A stretch of 64,000 nucleotides of DNA from Streptomyces bungoensis (GCF_001514215.1 NZ_KQ948853.1:219167-283166); one strand, 5' to 3'; numbered from the stretch's first letter, positions 51,485 through 60,230 are shown. Program-made: numbers and translations. The notes: generated from the letters alone by a model not told the origin.

Positions 51485-51901
51485 GTGAACCCCGTGACGA
51501 ACCCCGTCCCGCAGCCCCCGGACCGCACCGACGACGAGCTGGCGGAGCTCGACGTCCCGACCTTGCTCCGCTACGGCCTCACCGCGCCCCCCGGCCCCCG
51601 CCGCACCGCCCTGTTCGGCGACGGCGCGGCGGGCGCGGCGGTGCTGCTCGACCGCCTCGGCACCCAGCCGCGCTCGGTGGCCTTCCTCGCCGACGTCGTC
51701 CGGGCCGGCGGCCTCGCCTACGCCGCCGGGCTCGCCGAGCCGCTGCCGCGGCCGGAGGCCACGGCCGTCGTACGCGACTGGCTGGCGGCCGGCACCGAGC
51801 TCGCGGCCGGTGTCCCCGCCGACGACACCGCCGCCCGCTGGCTGCGTGCCGTGGCGACGCTCATCGAGGTCCGGCAGCGGACGAGGGCCGCACGGAGCTG
51901 A
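51485..51901 (+). CDS. Small protein of unknown function, last gene of the cassette
   Basis: A 138-residue soluble Ala/Arg-rich, helical protein (ELDVPTLLRYGLTAPPGPRRT, LLDRLGTQPRSVAFLADVVR). No family is recognised. It follows the inhibitor-like lipoprotein by 43 bp and ends 14 bp before a convergent gene. Its GTG at 51485 is the longest start; GTG at 51494 is possible. Confidence 0.55.
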   Translation: MNPVTNPVPQPPDRTDDELAELDVPTLLRYGLTAPPGPRRTALFGDGAAGAAVLLDRLGTQPRSVAFLADVVRAGGLAYAAGLAEPLPRPEATAVVRDWLAAGTELAAGVPADDTAARWLRAVATLIEVRQRTRAARS

Positions 51902-51915
51902 CGGCCCCGCGCGGC

Positions 51916-53316
51916 TCACGCCCCGCCGGCCGCCCCGAGGAAGACCGGATTGGTGAACGCGGCCATCGCCCCGGGCACCGGCCCGAGCGCCGTCTCGTGC
52001 CGCAACTCCGCGCGCACGTAGGCCGCGCGGGCCGCCGTCGTCGACCACCGCACCACCCCCGCCCCCGACACGGGCAGCGGACCGCCGCGCAGCACCACGC
52101 CCTGGTCGGTGACCAGACGCGCCGAGCAGCGCGGGGCGCCCGAGACGTCCAGCCGGACGGTCACCGGCGTGCCCGCGTCCACGGTCAACCGCTCCCCGGG
52201 ACCGGCCCGTTCGCCGCTGTCGGCGCTGACGGTGAGGTCCAGGGCGACGGCCTTCGACTCCGCCACGTACGACCGCCCCGCCCGCAGCCCCGCCAGGACG
52301 GCCCGCCGGCTCAGTTCCTCGGCGAGGACGACGGTCTGCGGATGCCCGACGACGTCCGGGGCCCGGTGGGCGTCACTGCCGCCCATGGCCGGCAGCCACG
52401 CCCCGTCGCCGCGCACCGAGGCGGCGAGCATGCCGTCCCAGGCCGCCAGCGCCACCTCGTCGTCGGGCGTCCACACCCCGTTCCACACCTCCACCGCGTC
52501 CGCCTCGGCGAACCCGAACTTCCAGGAGCACCCCAGGCAGTCGGCGTACGGATGGGCCGGTACGACCAGACCGCCGCCGCGCCGGATCTCCCGCGCGGCG
52601 TGTGCCCAGCGCCCGTCCCGGGCCCGGTACCGCCAGTCGACGAAAGTGCCCGGATCGGTGCCGACGGCCAGCACGTGGCCGTTCCTGGTGGTGACCTCCT
52701 CGCCCAGCAGCACCAGCAGGTCGCCGCCCGCCGCGTCGGCCCAATGAGCGTGCGAGGCAAAGGTGTTGTGATCGGAGCTGTTCACGAAGTCCAGCCCGGC
52801 CGCACGCGCCGCCGCGGCGATCCCGGCCGGGGTGCGGCGCCCGTCGGAGTGCCAGGAGTGCAGATGGCAGTCGCCCCGGTACCAGTCCCGCCCCCGGCCC
52901 GGCACCCGTTCGGGCGGATACACCGGCGCGGGCGCCTCACCGGCCGCTCCGGGGACGAGCGTGACGGTCACCTCGTACGACAGCCCCTGCGGGGCCACGG
53001 TGTAGGGGCCCAGGACGACGTACCAGGTGCCGGGGTTCAGCGGCCCCGGCAGGTACCCGGGCGTCGCGTCGTCAGTCCGCACGAAGAACCCTCCCCGGGC
53101 CCCTCCGGACCAGCCCCTGAACCCCGCTCCGCCGGCCTCGGCACCCCGCTCGTCGAAGAGCCCGATGTCGAGCGCGTTGCCGGGGGTGCCGGCGGGGACG
53201 GAAGGCCTGTCGTAGGTGTAGGACACCTTCAACTCGGCTGTCCCGGACGGGACTTCGAAGGGAAGGTGGACGTAGTCCGGGCAGCCGGGCGGGAGAGTGC
53301 CGCGCAGGGTCGTCAC
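51916..53316 (-). CDS. PHP-domain (CehA/McbA-type) metal-dependent hydrolase
   Basis: A 466-residue protein. A beta-sandwich N domain (residues 1-135) precedes the PHP domain, with GDCHLHSWHSDGR (two metal His and Asp), VNSSDHNTFASHAHW, VLLGEEVTTRNGHVLAVG, VPAHPYADC and GGSDAHRAP. A C-terminal beta domain follows. Related CehA enzymes hydrolyse carbamate and phosphoester bonds; the substrate here is unknown. The start at 53316 is supported by TACCGT ending 7 nt upstream; the longer frame to 53415 runs into the fbiC promoter. Confidence 0.85.
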   Translation of the reverse strand: MTTLRGTLPPGCPDYVHLPFEVPSGTAELKVSYTYDRPSVPAGTPGNALDIGLFDERGAEAGGAGFRGWSGGARGGFFVRTDDATPGYLPGPLNPGTWYVVLGPYTVAPQGLSYEVTVTLVPGAAGEAPAPVYPPERVPGRGRDWYRGDCHLHSWHSDGRRTPAGIAAAARAAGLDFVNSSDHNTFASHAHWADAAGGDLLVLLGEEVTTRNGHVLAVGTDPGTFVDWRYRARDGRWAHAAREIRRGGGLVVPAHPYADCLGCSWKFGFAEADAVEVWNGVWTPDDEVALAAWDGMLAASVRGDGAWLPAMGGSDAHRAPDVVGHPQTVVLAEELSRRAVLAGLRAGRSYVAESKAVALDLTVSADSGERAGPGERLTVDAGTPVTVRLDVSGAPRCSARLVTDQGVVLRGGPLPVSGAGVVRWSTTAARAAYVRAELRHETALGPVPGAMAAFTNPVFLGAAGGA

Positions 53317-53426
53317 CCGGTCCACGGTAGGCGCCCCGGCGGCGGGCGGCCAGCCGCACGGCCAGGCACACCGGCCCCCGGGACGCCCCCGGCCGTGCCG
53401 GACCGGCGGAGTCATATCCTCGGGGG
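53317..53426. promoter_or_regulatory. Divergent leaderless promoters for the PHP gene and fbiC
   Basis: Minus strand: TACCGT (53329-53324) ends 7 nt before GTG 53316. Plus strand: TATCCT (53415-53420) ends 6 nt before ATG 53427. Neither start has a Shine-Dalgarno. Confidence 0.55.
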
Positions 53427-56012
53427 ATGACCACTTCCGCGACCTCCGGAACCGGCCCCACCGAGAACTCCATGCGTCGCGCCCTCAAACGTGCCCGGGA
53501 CGGCGTCGCCCTCGACGTCTCCGAGGCCGCGGTGCTGCTCCAGGCGCGCGGCGAGGCCCTGACCGACCTCGCCGCGTCCGCCGCCCGGGTGCGCGACGCG
53601 GGCCTGGAACAGGCGGGCCGCCCCGGCGTCATCACCTACTCCAAGAGCGTCTTCGTCCCCCTCACCCGGCTGTGCCGGGACAAGTGCCACTACTGCACGT
53701 TCGTCACCGTCCCCGGCAAGCTGCGCCGCGCCGGACACGGGATGTTCATGTCCCCGGACGAGGTGCTGGACATCGCCCGCAAGGGCGCCGCCCTCGGCTG
53801 CAAGGAAGCGCTGATCACCCTCGGCGACAAGCCCGAGGACCGGTGGCCGGAAGCGCGCGAGTGGCTCGACGCGCACGGCTACGACGACACGATCGCCTAC
53901 GTCCGCGCCGTCTCCATCCGCATCCTGGAGGAGACCGGCCTGCTGCCCCACCTGAACCCCGGCGTCATGACCTGGACCGACTTCCAGCGCCTGAAGCCCG
54001 TCGCGCCCTCCATGGGCATGATGCTGGAGACCACCGCGACCCGCCTGTGGTCCGAGCCCGGCGGACCGCACCACGGCTCCCCGGACAAGGAACCGGCCGT
54101 ACGGCTGCGCGTCCTGGAGGACGCCGGCCGCTCCTCCGTCCCCTTCACCTCCGGCCTGCTCATCGGCATCGGCGAGAACTTCGAGGAGCGCGCGGAGTCC
54201 CTCTTCGCCCTGCGCAAGGTCGCCCGCGCCTACCACGGCATCCAGGAACTCATCATCCAGAACTTCCGCGCCAAGCCGGACACGGCGATGCGCGGCATGC
54301 CGGACGCCGAGCTCGACGACCTGGTCGCCACGGTGGCCGTGGCCCGGCACATCATGGGCCCGGGCGCCTGCCTGCAGGCCCCGCCGAACCTGGTCGACTC
54401 CGAGTACGAGCGGCTGATCGGCGCGGGCATCGACGACTGGGGCGGGGTCTCCCCGCTCACCATCGACCACGTCAACCCCGAACGCCCCTGGCCGCAGATC
54501 GAGGAACTGGCCGAGAAGTCCCGGGCCGCGGGCTTCGAACTGCGCGAACGCCTCTGCGTCTACCCCGAGTTCGTCCGCCGCGGCGAACCCTGGCTGGACC
54601 CGCGCCTGCGCCCGCACGTGGCGGCCCTCGCCGACCCGGAGACCGGACTCGCGCGCCCGGACGCGGTGGTCGAGGGACACCCGTGGCAGGAGCCGGAGGA
54701 GGCCTTCGTCCCCACCGGCCGCACGGACCTGCACCGCACGATCGACACCGAGGGCCGCACGGGCGACCGCCGCGAGGACTTCGACGAGGTCTACGGCGAC
54801 TGGGCGGCCCTGCGCGAGGCGGCGGCACCCGGCATGGCGCCCGAGCGCATCGACACGGACGTACGCCAGGCCCTGCGCACGGCGGCCGACGACCCGACGC
54901 GGCTCACCGACGCCGAGGCCCTGGCCCTGCTGCACGCGGACGGCCCGGCACTGGACGCGCTGTGCCGGGTGGCCGACGACGTGCGCAGGTCCGCCGTCGG
55001 CGACGACGTGACGTACATCGTCACCCGCAACATCAACTTCACCAACGTCTGCTACACCGGCTGCCGCTTCTGCGCCTTCGCCCAGCGCCGCACCGACGCC
55101 GACGCCTACACCCTCTCCCTGGACCAGGTCGCCGACCGCGCCCAGCAGGCCTGGGACGTGGGCGCGGTCGAGGTCTGCATGCAGGGCGGCATCCACCCCG
55201 ACCTGCCCGGCACCGCCTACTTCGACATCGCGCGGGCGGTGAAGGAGCGGGTCCCCGGCATGCACGTGCACGCCTTCTCGCCCATGGAGGTCGTGAACGG
55301 CGCCACGCGCACCGGCCTGTCGATCCGCGAGTGGCTGTCCGCCGCCAAGGACGCCGGCCTGGACTCCGTCCCCGGCACCGCCGCGGAGATCCTGGACGAC
55401 GAGGTCCGCTGGATCCTGACCAAGGGCAAGCTGCCCGCGGCGACCTGGACCGAGGTGATCAGGACGGCCCACGAGCTGGGCATCCGCTCGTCCTCGACGA
55501 TGATGTACGGCCACGTGGACCAGCCCCGCCACTGGCTGGGCCACCTGCGCACCCTCGCCGGGATCCAGCGCGAGACCGGCGGCTTCACCGAGTTCGTCAC
55601 CCTGCCCTTCATCCACACCAACGCACCGGTGTACCTCGCGGGCATCGCACGGCCCGGCCCCTCCCTGCGGGACAACCGGGCGGTCACCGCGATGGCCCGC
55701 CTCCTCCTGCACCCCTGGATCCCCAACATCCAGACGAGCTGGGTCAAACTGGGCACCGAGGGGGCGGCGGAGATGCTGCGCTCGGGCGCGAACGACCTGG
55801 GCGGGACCCTGATGGAGGAGACGATCTCCCGCATGGCGGGCTCCTCCTACGGCTCCTACAAGTCCATCCGGGACCTGGTGGCGGTCGCCGAGGCGGCCGG
55901 CCGCCCGGCCAAGCCCCGGACGACCCTGTACGGCGAGGTCCCCGAGGAGCGGCGGCGGGCGGCGGAGGCGTCCGACGGGCACCTGCCGGAACTGCTGCCG
56001 GTCCTGGACTGA
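53427..56012 (+). CDS. fbiC: FO synthase (F420 chromophore), CofG-CofH fusion
   Basis: Makes the 5-deazaflavin FO from a ribityl-diaminouracil and tyrosine by two radical-SAM reactions. The 861-residue protein is a fusion of the CofG half (residues 60-400) and the CofH half (residues 510-860). Each holds its own iron-sulfur motif: Cys83-x3-Cys87-x2-Cys90 in [11 protein letters not shown] and Cys542-x3-Cys546-x2-Cys549 in [11 protein letters not shown]. This is the actinobacterial form. It supports F420 use by enzymes such as the Ddn-like protein 4.6 kb upstream. The divergent partner is the PHP hydrolase gene. The mRNA is probably leaderless. Confidence 0.96.
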   Translation: MTTSATSGTGPTENSMRRALKRARDGVALDVSEAAVLLQARGEALTDLAASAARVRDAGLEQAGRPGVITYSKSVFVPLTRLCRDKCHYCTFVTVPGKLRRAGHGMFMSPDEVLDIARKGAALGCKEALITLGDKPEDRWPEAREWLDAHGYDDTIAYVRAVSIRILEETGLLPHLNPGVMTWTDFQRLKPVAPSMGMMLETTATRLWSEPGGPHHGSPDKEPAVRLRVLEDAGRSSVPFTSGLLIGIGENFEERAESLFALRKVARAYHGIQELIIQNFRAKPDTAMRGMPDAELDDLVATVAVARHIMGPGACLQAPPNLVDSEYERLIGAGIDDWGGVSPLTIDHVNPERPWPQIEELAEKSRAAGFELRERLCVYPEFVRRGEPWLDPRLRPHVAALADPETGLARPDAVVEGHPWQEPEEAFVPTGRTDLHRTIDTEGRTGDRREDFDEVYGDWAALREAAAPGMAPERIDTDVRQALRTAADDPTRLTDAEALALLHADGPALDALCRVADDVRRSAVGDDVTYIVTRNINFTNVCYTGCRFCAFAQRRTDADAYTLSLDQVADRAQQAWDVGAVEVCMQGGIHPDLPGTAYFDIARAVKERVPGMHVHAFSPMEVVNGATRTGLSIREWLSAAKDAGLDSVPGTAAEILDDEVRWILTKGKLPAATWTEVIRTAHELGIRSSSTMMYGHVDQPRHWLGHLRTLAGIQRETGGFTEFVTLPFIHTNAPVYLAGIARPGPSLRDNRAVTAMARLLLHPWIPNIQTSWVKLGTEGAAEMLRSGANDLGGTLMEETISRMAGSSYGSYKSIRDLVAVAEAAGRPAKPRTTLYGEVPEERRRAAEASDGHLPELLPVLD

Positions 56013-56071
56013 GTACGATGATCCGACCCCGGTGCCGAGTCGGGGACTCGTAGCGGAGGAGATGCGTACCC

Positions 56072-56644
56072 GTGGCTGGCCGACTGCTGCCCTCATGGGC
56101 CTGGGTCTCCGGACTGACGGTGGGAGCGACCGCCGCCGTCGTCGCCCTCGCCGTCCAGGCGGAGCACGGGCCGCATCCCACGGCCGCGACGGCCGGGCCC
56201 CGCGCGTCGGCGTCGGCGTCGCCGCGCCCGCACGCCTCCGCGGACCCGAAGCCCTCGGCGCCGCCGGCCCTGCCCGACGGCTCCGGAACGGGCCGCCGGA
56301 TCGTCTACTCCGTCGGCGAGAAGCGGGTGTGGCTGGTCGACGCGACCGGCCACGCGACCCGTACCTTCCCGGTGTGGCCGGGCACGGTGAACCCGCAGCC
56401 CGGCCGCTACTCGGTCACCCTGCGCATCCAGTCCCTGAAGGGCTCGGACGGCGTCGAGATCGAGCACGTCATGTACTTCACCAAGGTGGAGGGCGTGAAC
56501 ATAGCCTTCTCCAACGCCCTCGACGGCTCCTCGCCCCCGCCCGCAGGCGGCCAGAAGCTGGGCGGCATCCGCATGCACAAGCAGGACGGGGCCGCCCTGT
56601 GGTCGTTCGGCGACACGGGCTCCAAGGTGTCCGTCGTCCAGTAG
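56072..56644 (+). CDS. YkuD-like (L,D-transpeptidase fold) secreted protein without the catalytic cysteine
   Basis: A 190-residue protein with an N-terminal TM/signal anchor (WVSGLTVGATAAVVALAVQ), a Ser/Ala/Pro linker, and a C-terminal domain from residue 75 (RIVYSVGEKRVWLVDATGHATRTFPVWPG, PGRYSVTLRIQSLKG). The family signature H-G-C-(I/V)-R-M is reduced to LGGIRMHKQD, so Gly stands in place of the nucleophile Cys. It should not form cross-links but may bind peptidoglycan. The GTG at 56072 has GGAGGAG 9 nt upstream. Confidence 0.78.
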   Translation: MAGRLLPSWAWVSGLTVGATAAVVALAVQAEHGPHPTAATAGPRASASASPRPHASADPKPSAPPALPDGSGTGRRIVYSVGEKRVWLVDATGHATRTFPVWPGTVNPQPGRYSVTLRIQSLKGSDGVEIEHVMYFTKVEGVNIAFSNALDGSSPPPAGGQKLGGIRMHKQDGAALWSFGDTGSKVSVVQ

Positions 56645-56744
56645 CGGCGCCCCGCCGGGCACGGCCGGGAAAACCCGCTGGCGGACCACGGCGACCACTG
56701 CTACTTTTCCGGTGGCCGTGCGAGAGAACGAGGAGGTGGTACCC

Positions 56745-56795
56745 GTGAACGTATCGACATGGGTGCTCTCCTCAGGAGTCACGGTCGGGCGATAG
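56745..56795 (+). CDS. Very short ORF with strong ribosome binding site
   Basis: A 16-codon ORF reading VNVSTWVLSSGVTVGR, starting GTG, with AGGAGG at 56731-56736, 8 nt upstream. An in-frame GTG at 56718 gives a 25-residue version. It lies 45 bp before the hydrolase gene, which has its own GAAAGG. It could be a leader peptide or a small protein. No family is recognised. Confidence 0.35.
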   Translation: MNVSTWVLSSGVTVGR

Positions 56796-56840
56796 GTCGT
56801 CCGGGAGCGCCGTTCCAGCGCACTCCCGAAAGGCACGACC

Positions 56841-57569
56841 ATGCGCTTCACTTCCGAACAGCGCCTTGACGAAGGCGTCGTCGAGCGCGAGTTCACCCTC
56901 GGCGAGATCCCCGGCACCCTGTGGACGCCTGAATCCGCCGCTGATCCCGCTCCGCTGATCCTGATGGCCCACAACAACGGCCTGCCCAAGGCGGACCCCC
57001 GGCTGGTGGCCCGGGCCCGGTACACCGCGGCGCGCGGCTACGCGGTGGCCACCATCGACGCCGCCGGGTGCGGTGACCGCCCCCGTTCCGCCGCTCACGA
57101 GCAGGCCCGTGCCGACCTCCGGCGGGCGATGCAGGCCGGCGAGCCGGTCGACGAGCTCTTCGAGTCCCTCATCGGCCCGCTGGTCGAGAACGCGGTCCCG
57201 GAATGGCGGACCACTCTGGACGCCCTCCTGGAGCTGCCCGGGGTCCGCGGCCCGGTCGGGTACTCCGGGGGGTGGACCGCCCTCGGCATCCGGCTGGCGG
57301 TGGCCGAGCCGCGCATCGCGGCCGCCGGCTTCTTCGCCGGTGGCTACGTGCCCCGCGCCCAGCGCGAAGAGGCCCGTCAGGTCACCGTTCCGCTGCTGTT
57401 CCTGCTGCAGTGGGACGACGAAGGGAACCCCCGGCAGCGGGCTCTGGACCTGTTCGACGCCTTCGGCAGCAAGGAGAAGACGCTGCACGCCAACCTGGGC
57501 GGCCACACCGGCACCCCGTGGTTCGAGCTGGAGGACGGCACCCGGTTCTTCGACCGGCACCTGAAGTAG
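56841..57569 (+). CDS. Dienelactone-hydrolase-like alpha/beta hydrolase
   Basis: A 242-residue cytosolic hydrolase. Strand and elbow: LILMAHNNGLPKADP, then GPVGYSGGWTALGIRLA with Ser in G-Y-S-G-G. Acid and His follow: LLFLLQWDDEGNP and LGGHTGTPWFE. It is related to the DLH/prolyl-oligopeptidase type rather than lipases. Substrate unknown. A GAAAGG RBS precedes the ATG. Confidence 0.85.
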   Translation: MRFTSEQRLDEGVVEREFTLGEIPGTLWTPESAADPAPLILMAHNNGLPKADPRLVARARYTAARGYAVATIDAAGCGDRPRSAAHEQARADLRRAMQAGEPVDELFESLIGPLVENAVPEWRTTLDALLELPGVRGPVGYSGGWTALGIRLAVAEPRIAAAGFFAGGYVPRAQREEARQVTVPLLFLLQWDDEGNPRQRALDLFDAFGSKEKTLHANLGGHTGTPWFELEDGTRFFDRHLK

Positions 57570-57589
57570 GACCGGGCCGCCAGGCCGGC

Positions 57590-57629
57590 GCCGCCCTGTG
57601 GTCCATCGGTGTACGGACCACAGGGCGGC
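57590..57629. terminator. Bidirectional terminator
   Basis: Perfect 15-bp arms GCCGCCCTGTGGTCC / GGACCACAGGGCGGC with a 10-nt loop between convergent genes. Confidence 0.9.
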
Positions 57630-57634
57630 CGTCG

Positions 57635-58141
57635 TCATGTGGCGTCGCCCCGCCGGGCGGGCAGCAGGTTGACGATCAGCGCGAGCCCGGTCAGCACGAG
57701 CACCCGGGTCGCCGCCTCCAGCCCGTTCCAGGTCTTCGACTGCCACATGGCGAACCACTCCCCGCCGATGGCGATGAACCCGGCACCGAAGAGCAGCACG
57801 AGCATCAGCAGCCCGTAGGTGGAGAACCGCCGGGCACGGTCCTGATCCCGCCGCGCCCACAGGTACGTCCCCGCTATCAGCACCAGGGCCGCCACCGTCT
57901 CCCACACGATGATCGCCACGTAGGCGGTGTCCTGAAGTCCCGTACTGGTGATCGCCCGCCACATCAGGTGGTCGTCCTTGAACGTCGTGTCCATCGCCAG
58001 CACATGCCGCACGAACTGCTGGTTGGTCCCGAAGTCGGTGATGTTCCCGAGGGCGACCAGGGCGATGTAGAGGGCGAGGACGCCGGTCAGGACCCCGGCG
58101 GCGAGACTGAGGCCGTTGTGGCGTGTGGGGGTGGTGGTCAT
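57635..58141 (-). CDS. DUF2165-like small integral membrane protein
   Basis: A 168-residue protein with four TM helices (LAAGVLTGVLALYIALVALG, VAIIVWETVAALVLIAGTYL, GLLMLVLLFGAGFIAIGGEW, LVLTGLALIVNLL) and the family-type segments NITDFGTNQQFVRHVLAMDT and WRAITSTGLQ. Function unknown. The ATG at 58141 is preceded by GGAAG; the longer reading to 58195 is not supported. Confidence 0.82.
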   Translation of the reverse strand: MTTTPTRHNGLSLAAGVLTGVLALYIALVALGNITDFGTNQQFVRHVLAMDTTFKDDHLMWRAITSTGLQDTAYVAIIVWETVAALVLIAGTYLWARRDQDRARRFSTYGLLMLVLLFGAGFIAIGGEWFAMWQSKTWNGLEAATRVLVLTGLALIVNLLPARRGDAT

Positions 58142-58157
58142 GGCGGAATTCTTCCCG

Positions 58158-58355
58158 CTACGACCTGCCCTCCGCCGCACGCATTGCGCCAACAAAGTCC
58201 AGCCAGGAGGCGGGAGTCACGGCGAGCCGGGCGCCGTCTCTGTTCTTGGAGTCGCGGATGTGGACGGTTGCGGGGGTTATCGCCACCTCGACGCAGTCGG
58301 GGCCGTCAGCGCTGCTGTGGCTGCTCTTGAACCACTCCAGCGGCGTGGGGTTCAT
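58158..58355 (-). CDS. DUF397 protein
   Basis: A 65-residue DUF397 protein: EWFKSSHSSADGPDCVEVAI, VHIRDSKNRDGARLAVTP and WLDFVGAMR are all family landmarks. It overlaps the upstream HTH gene by 4 bp (ATGA). HTH-DUF397 pairs occur in many copies in Streptomyces, including the abaA and whiJ loci. The small protein is thought to modulate the partner regulator. Confidence 0.93.
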   Translation of the reverse strand: MNPTPLEWFKSSHSSADGPDCVEVAITPATVHIRDSKNRDGARLAVTPASWLDFVGAMRAAEGRS

Positions 58356-59164
58356 GTCTCTGCTCCCAGCACTTTCTCGATGAAGGTCAGTGACTCTCGG
58401 GGCGAAAGGGCCTGCGCTCGGATCATCCCATAGCGCATTTCGAGGATCTGTACCTCGCGGGGATCGCTGATCACGCGGCTGTGCAACTGCACCTCCAGGT
58501 GTCCAAGTGTCTTGCCACCACGGAGTTTCAGCAGCCGAATGGGTCCGCTGAGCCCGGCATGGTCGTCGCGATCCGTGGGCATCACCTGAATCGCGACGTG
58601 CGGCAACCTGCCCACCTCCAGTAGGTGTTCGAGTTGTCTGCGCAGAACCGGCCTGCCACCGACGGGCCTGAGCAGCGTCACCTCCTCCTGGACGAACGTG
58701 ATCAGCGGCCGGGGCACTCGGTCGAAGACGGTCTTCCGCGCCATGCGTGCGGCGACCAGTCGCTCGATCTCCTCCTCGGTGTACGCCGGTCGCCGCAACG
58801 TGTACACCGCCTGGGCGTACTCGGGGGTCTGCAGCAGTCCATGGATGTGATGGCTGACGTACGCCCCCATCTCCACGGCCTCGTCCTCCAGCTTGGCCAG
58901 GTCCCGCACGTTCTTCGGATAGCGGGCCTTCTCCACGTCGACCTTCATGGCCGACAACTTGCCGCCGGCGCCCAGCGCTTGGTCGGCGTTGTCCAAGAAC
59001 TCCGGCTGGGGAACCCGCCGCCCCCGCTCCACCGCCGAGACGAGATCCTCCCCGTACCCGATGGCGGCCCCCAGCTCCGGCTGCGTGAGGCCGGCCGCCT
59101 CCCGCCACACCTTGACCTGCCGCCCGACGGCCCTGAGAACGGCCTCGGCCTCCTCGTCCTCCAT
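58352..59164 (-). CDS. XRE-family HTH regulator with DUF5753 (WhiJ-like)
   Basis: A 270-residue regulator. HTH at residues 15-70 (VWREAAGLTQPELGAAIGYGEDLVSAVERG). The C-terminal DUF5753 region includes YVSHHIHGLLQTPEYAQAVY, RMARKTVFDRVPRPLITFVQEE and HVAIQVMPTDRDDHAG. Downstream DUF397 overlap shows co-translation. ATG 59164 is preceded by GGAGGG. Probable role: local developmental or antibiotic regulation with a peptide or protein ligand. Confidence 0.92.
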   Translation of the reverse strand: MEDEEAEAVLRAVGRQVKVWREAAGLTQPELGAAIGYGEDLVSAVERGRRVPQPEFLDNADQALGAGGKLSAMKVDVEKARYPKNVRDLAKLEDEAVEMGAYVSHHIHGLLQTPEYAQAVYTLRRPAYTEEEIERLVAARMARKTVFDRVPRPLITFVQEEVTLLRPVGGRPVLRRQLEHLLEVGRLPHVAIQVMPTDRDDHAGLSGPIRLLKLRGGKTLGHLEVQLHSRVISDPREVQILEMRYGMIRAQALSPRESLTFIEKVLGAET

Positions 59165-59382
59165 GCTCACCCTCCGTGTCGATCTCGTCACCGCAGAGAG
59201 TGGGGGTGGGCTACTGTTCCGGCGGGTGCTTCCTCGACCTGTCGACTGGAATGGCTACACGGGAGCCGTCTTCCCGCCGTCACCGGCACGCTGAACACCC
59301 ACGTCGACCGTCATTCCCCGGCGATCGTCCACGTCGGTCCGAGGGCCGCACACGAGGGCCGCACAGGGGGCCAGGAGGGAAA

Positions 59383-59736
59383 TTACTCGGTGTCCTTGGG
59401 GTGGCGGGTGGATGCGCACACGAGGTGAACCGTGCGGCGTGCTTCGTCGACGAGGTAGCGCACGCGACCGCTTGCCGTCACCTCGTACTCCCACTGGGGG
59501 TAATCACGGCCGCCGAGATTCCCCGTGGCAAGTCGGCCACGGAGTCGGTGTTGACGGTCCGGGTCCGCTCGGAAAAGCGGATCCCTGCGGAGCGCCTCGA
59601 AGCAGCGGCGGGTGTTTCCCGGTGCCTCCGCACCCAGTTCTCCCCAGCCTTTCGCCGCCTCGTTCGTGGCGAATCGCAGGCGCCACTCCTCTCCGACCGG
59701 CGGTGGGGCGACGTCGTCGCCGCGTTTCGGGGTCAC
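59383..59736 (-). CDS. RelE/ParE-like toxin of a type II toxin-antitoxin operon
   Basis: A 117-residue basic protein. The RelE-like core is EWRLRFATNEAAKGWGELG, HRLRGRLATGNLGGRDYPQW and GRVRYLVDEARRTVHLV, matching RNase/ParE-type toxins. The GTG at 59736 overlaps the antitoxin stop by 4 bp (GTGA); longer readings run through the antitoxin gene. Activity (mRNA cleavage or gyrase poisoning) is not determinable. Confidence 0.75.
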   Translation of the reverse strand: MTPKRGDDVAPPPVGEEWRLRFATNEAAKGWGELGAEAPGNTRRCFEALRRDPLFRADPDRQHRLRGRLATGNLGGRDYPQWEYEVTASGRVRYLVDEARRTVHLVCASTRHPKDTE

Positions 59737-60194
59737 GGAGCGGTCACCTCGCCGTGGTCTTCGTCCGGCAGCCGGCGGGTGAGACGGGCGGTGAGCTCCG
59801 GGTCGGCGAGGATGCGTGCCGTCGCGCGCCATTCGACGACGACCCGGTGCAGGTTGCCGTGAACGTCCAGATCGGCCACGTCATGAGTGGCGTCGATGAG
59901 TTCTGTCACGAACTGCTTCAGCTCGTCCGCCGACAGGTGTCGGACCCATGGGAAGACCGTCGGGAGGGCGTGCTGTATGGCTCTTTCGCCGGCGTCGCTG
60001 CGGACGAGGGCGCCGAGCAGGCGGGCCGTGATGTCCGCCGTCTCCTCCCGCTGCTGGTCATGGCGCGCCGTCGTCAGGTAGAGGTCCTCGCCGTCCCTAC
60101 GGGTGATGTGCACACGCTGCGTACGGTCGAGTGTCTCGGCGACTCGCTTCGAGTTCTTCGAAAGTTCGGAGAAGGCAACCGTGGGTGTGGACAT
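59733..60194 (-). CDS. Phd/YefM-like antitoxin with long C-terminal region
   Basis: A 153-residue protein. The first 50 residues are the Phd-type DNA-binding fold (TPTVAFSELSKNSKRVAETL, VHITRRDGEDLYLTTARHD). The C-terminal 100 residues, longer than normal for this family, should bind the toxin. The ATG at 60194 follows a promoter with an embedded palindrome (see operator), so it is leaderless and self-controlled. Confidence 0.8.
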   Translation of the reverse strand: MSTPTVAFSELSKNSKRVAETLDRTQRVHITRRDGEDLYLTTARHDQQREETADITARLLGALVRSDAGERAIQHALPTVFPWVRHLSADELKQFVTELIDATHDVADLDVHGNLHRVVVEWRATARILADPELTARLTRRLPDEDHGEVTAP

Positions 60195-60200
60195 GACTCG

Positions 60201-60230
60201 ACGGTACTTCGGAACACATTCCGAAGTCAA
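60201..60230 (-). promoter_or_regulatory. Antitoxin promoter with palindromic operator between -35 and -10
   Basis: Minus strand: TTGACT (60230-60225), 18-bp spacer, TACCGT (60206-60201), then 6 nt to the ATG. The palindrome ACTTCGGAA, spacer, TTCCGAAGT (60206-60227; 9-bp perfect arms, 4-nt centre) fills the spacer. Binding of the antitoxin there would block RNA polymerase. Confidence 0.8.

Noticed and set aside
53412..56096. 894-codon minus-strand frame opposite fbiC
   Set aside because: Shadow of FbiC codons; no domain, and fbiC has both radical-SAM motifs.
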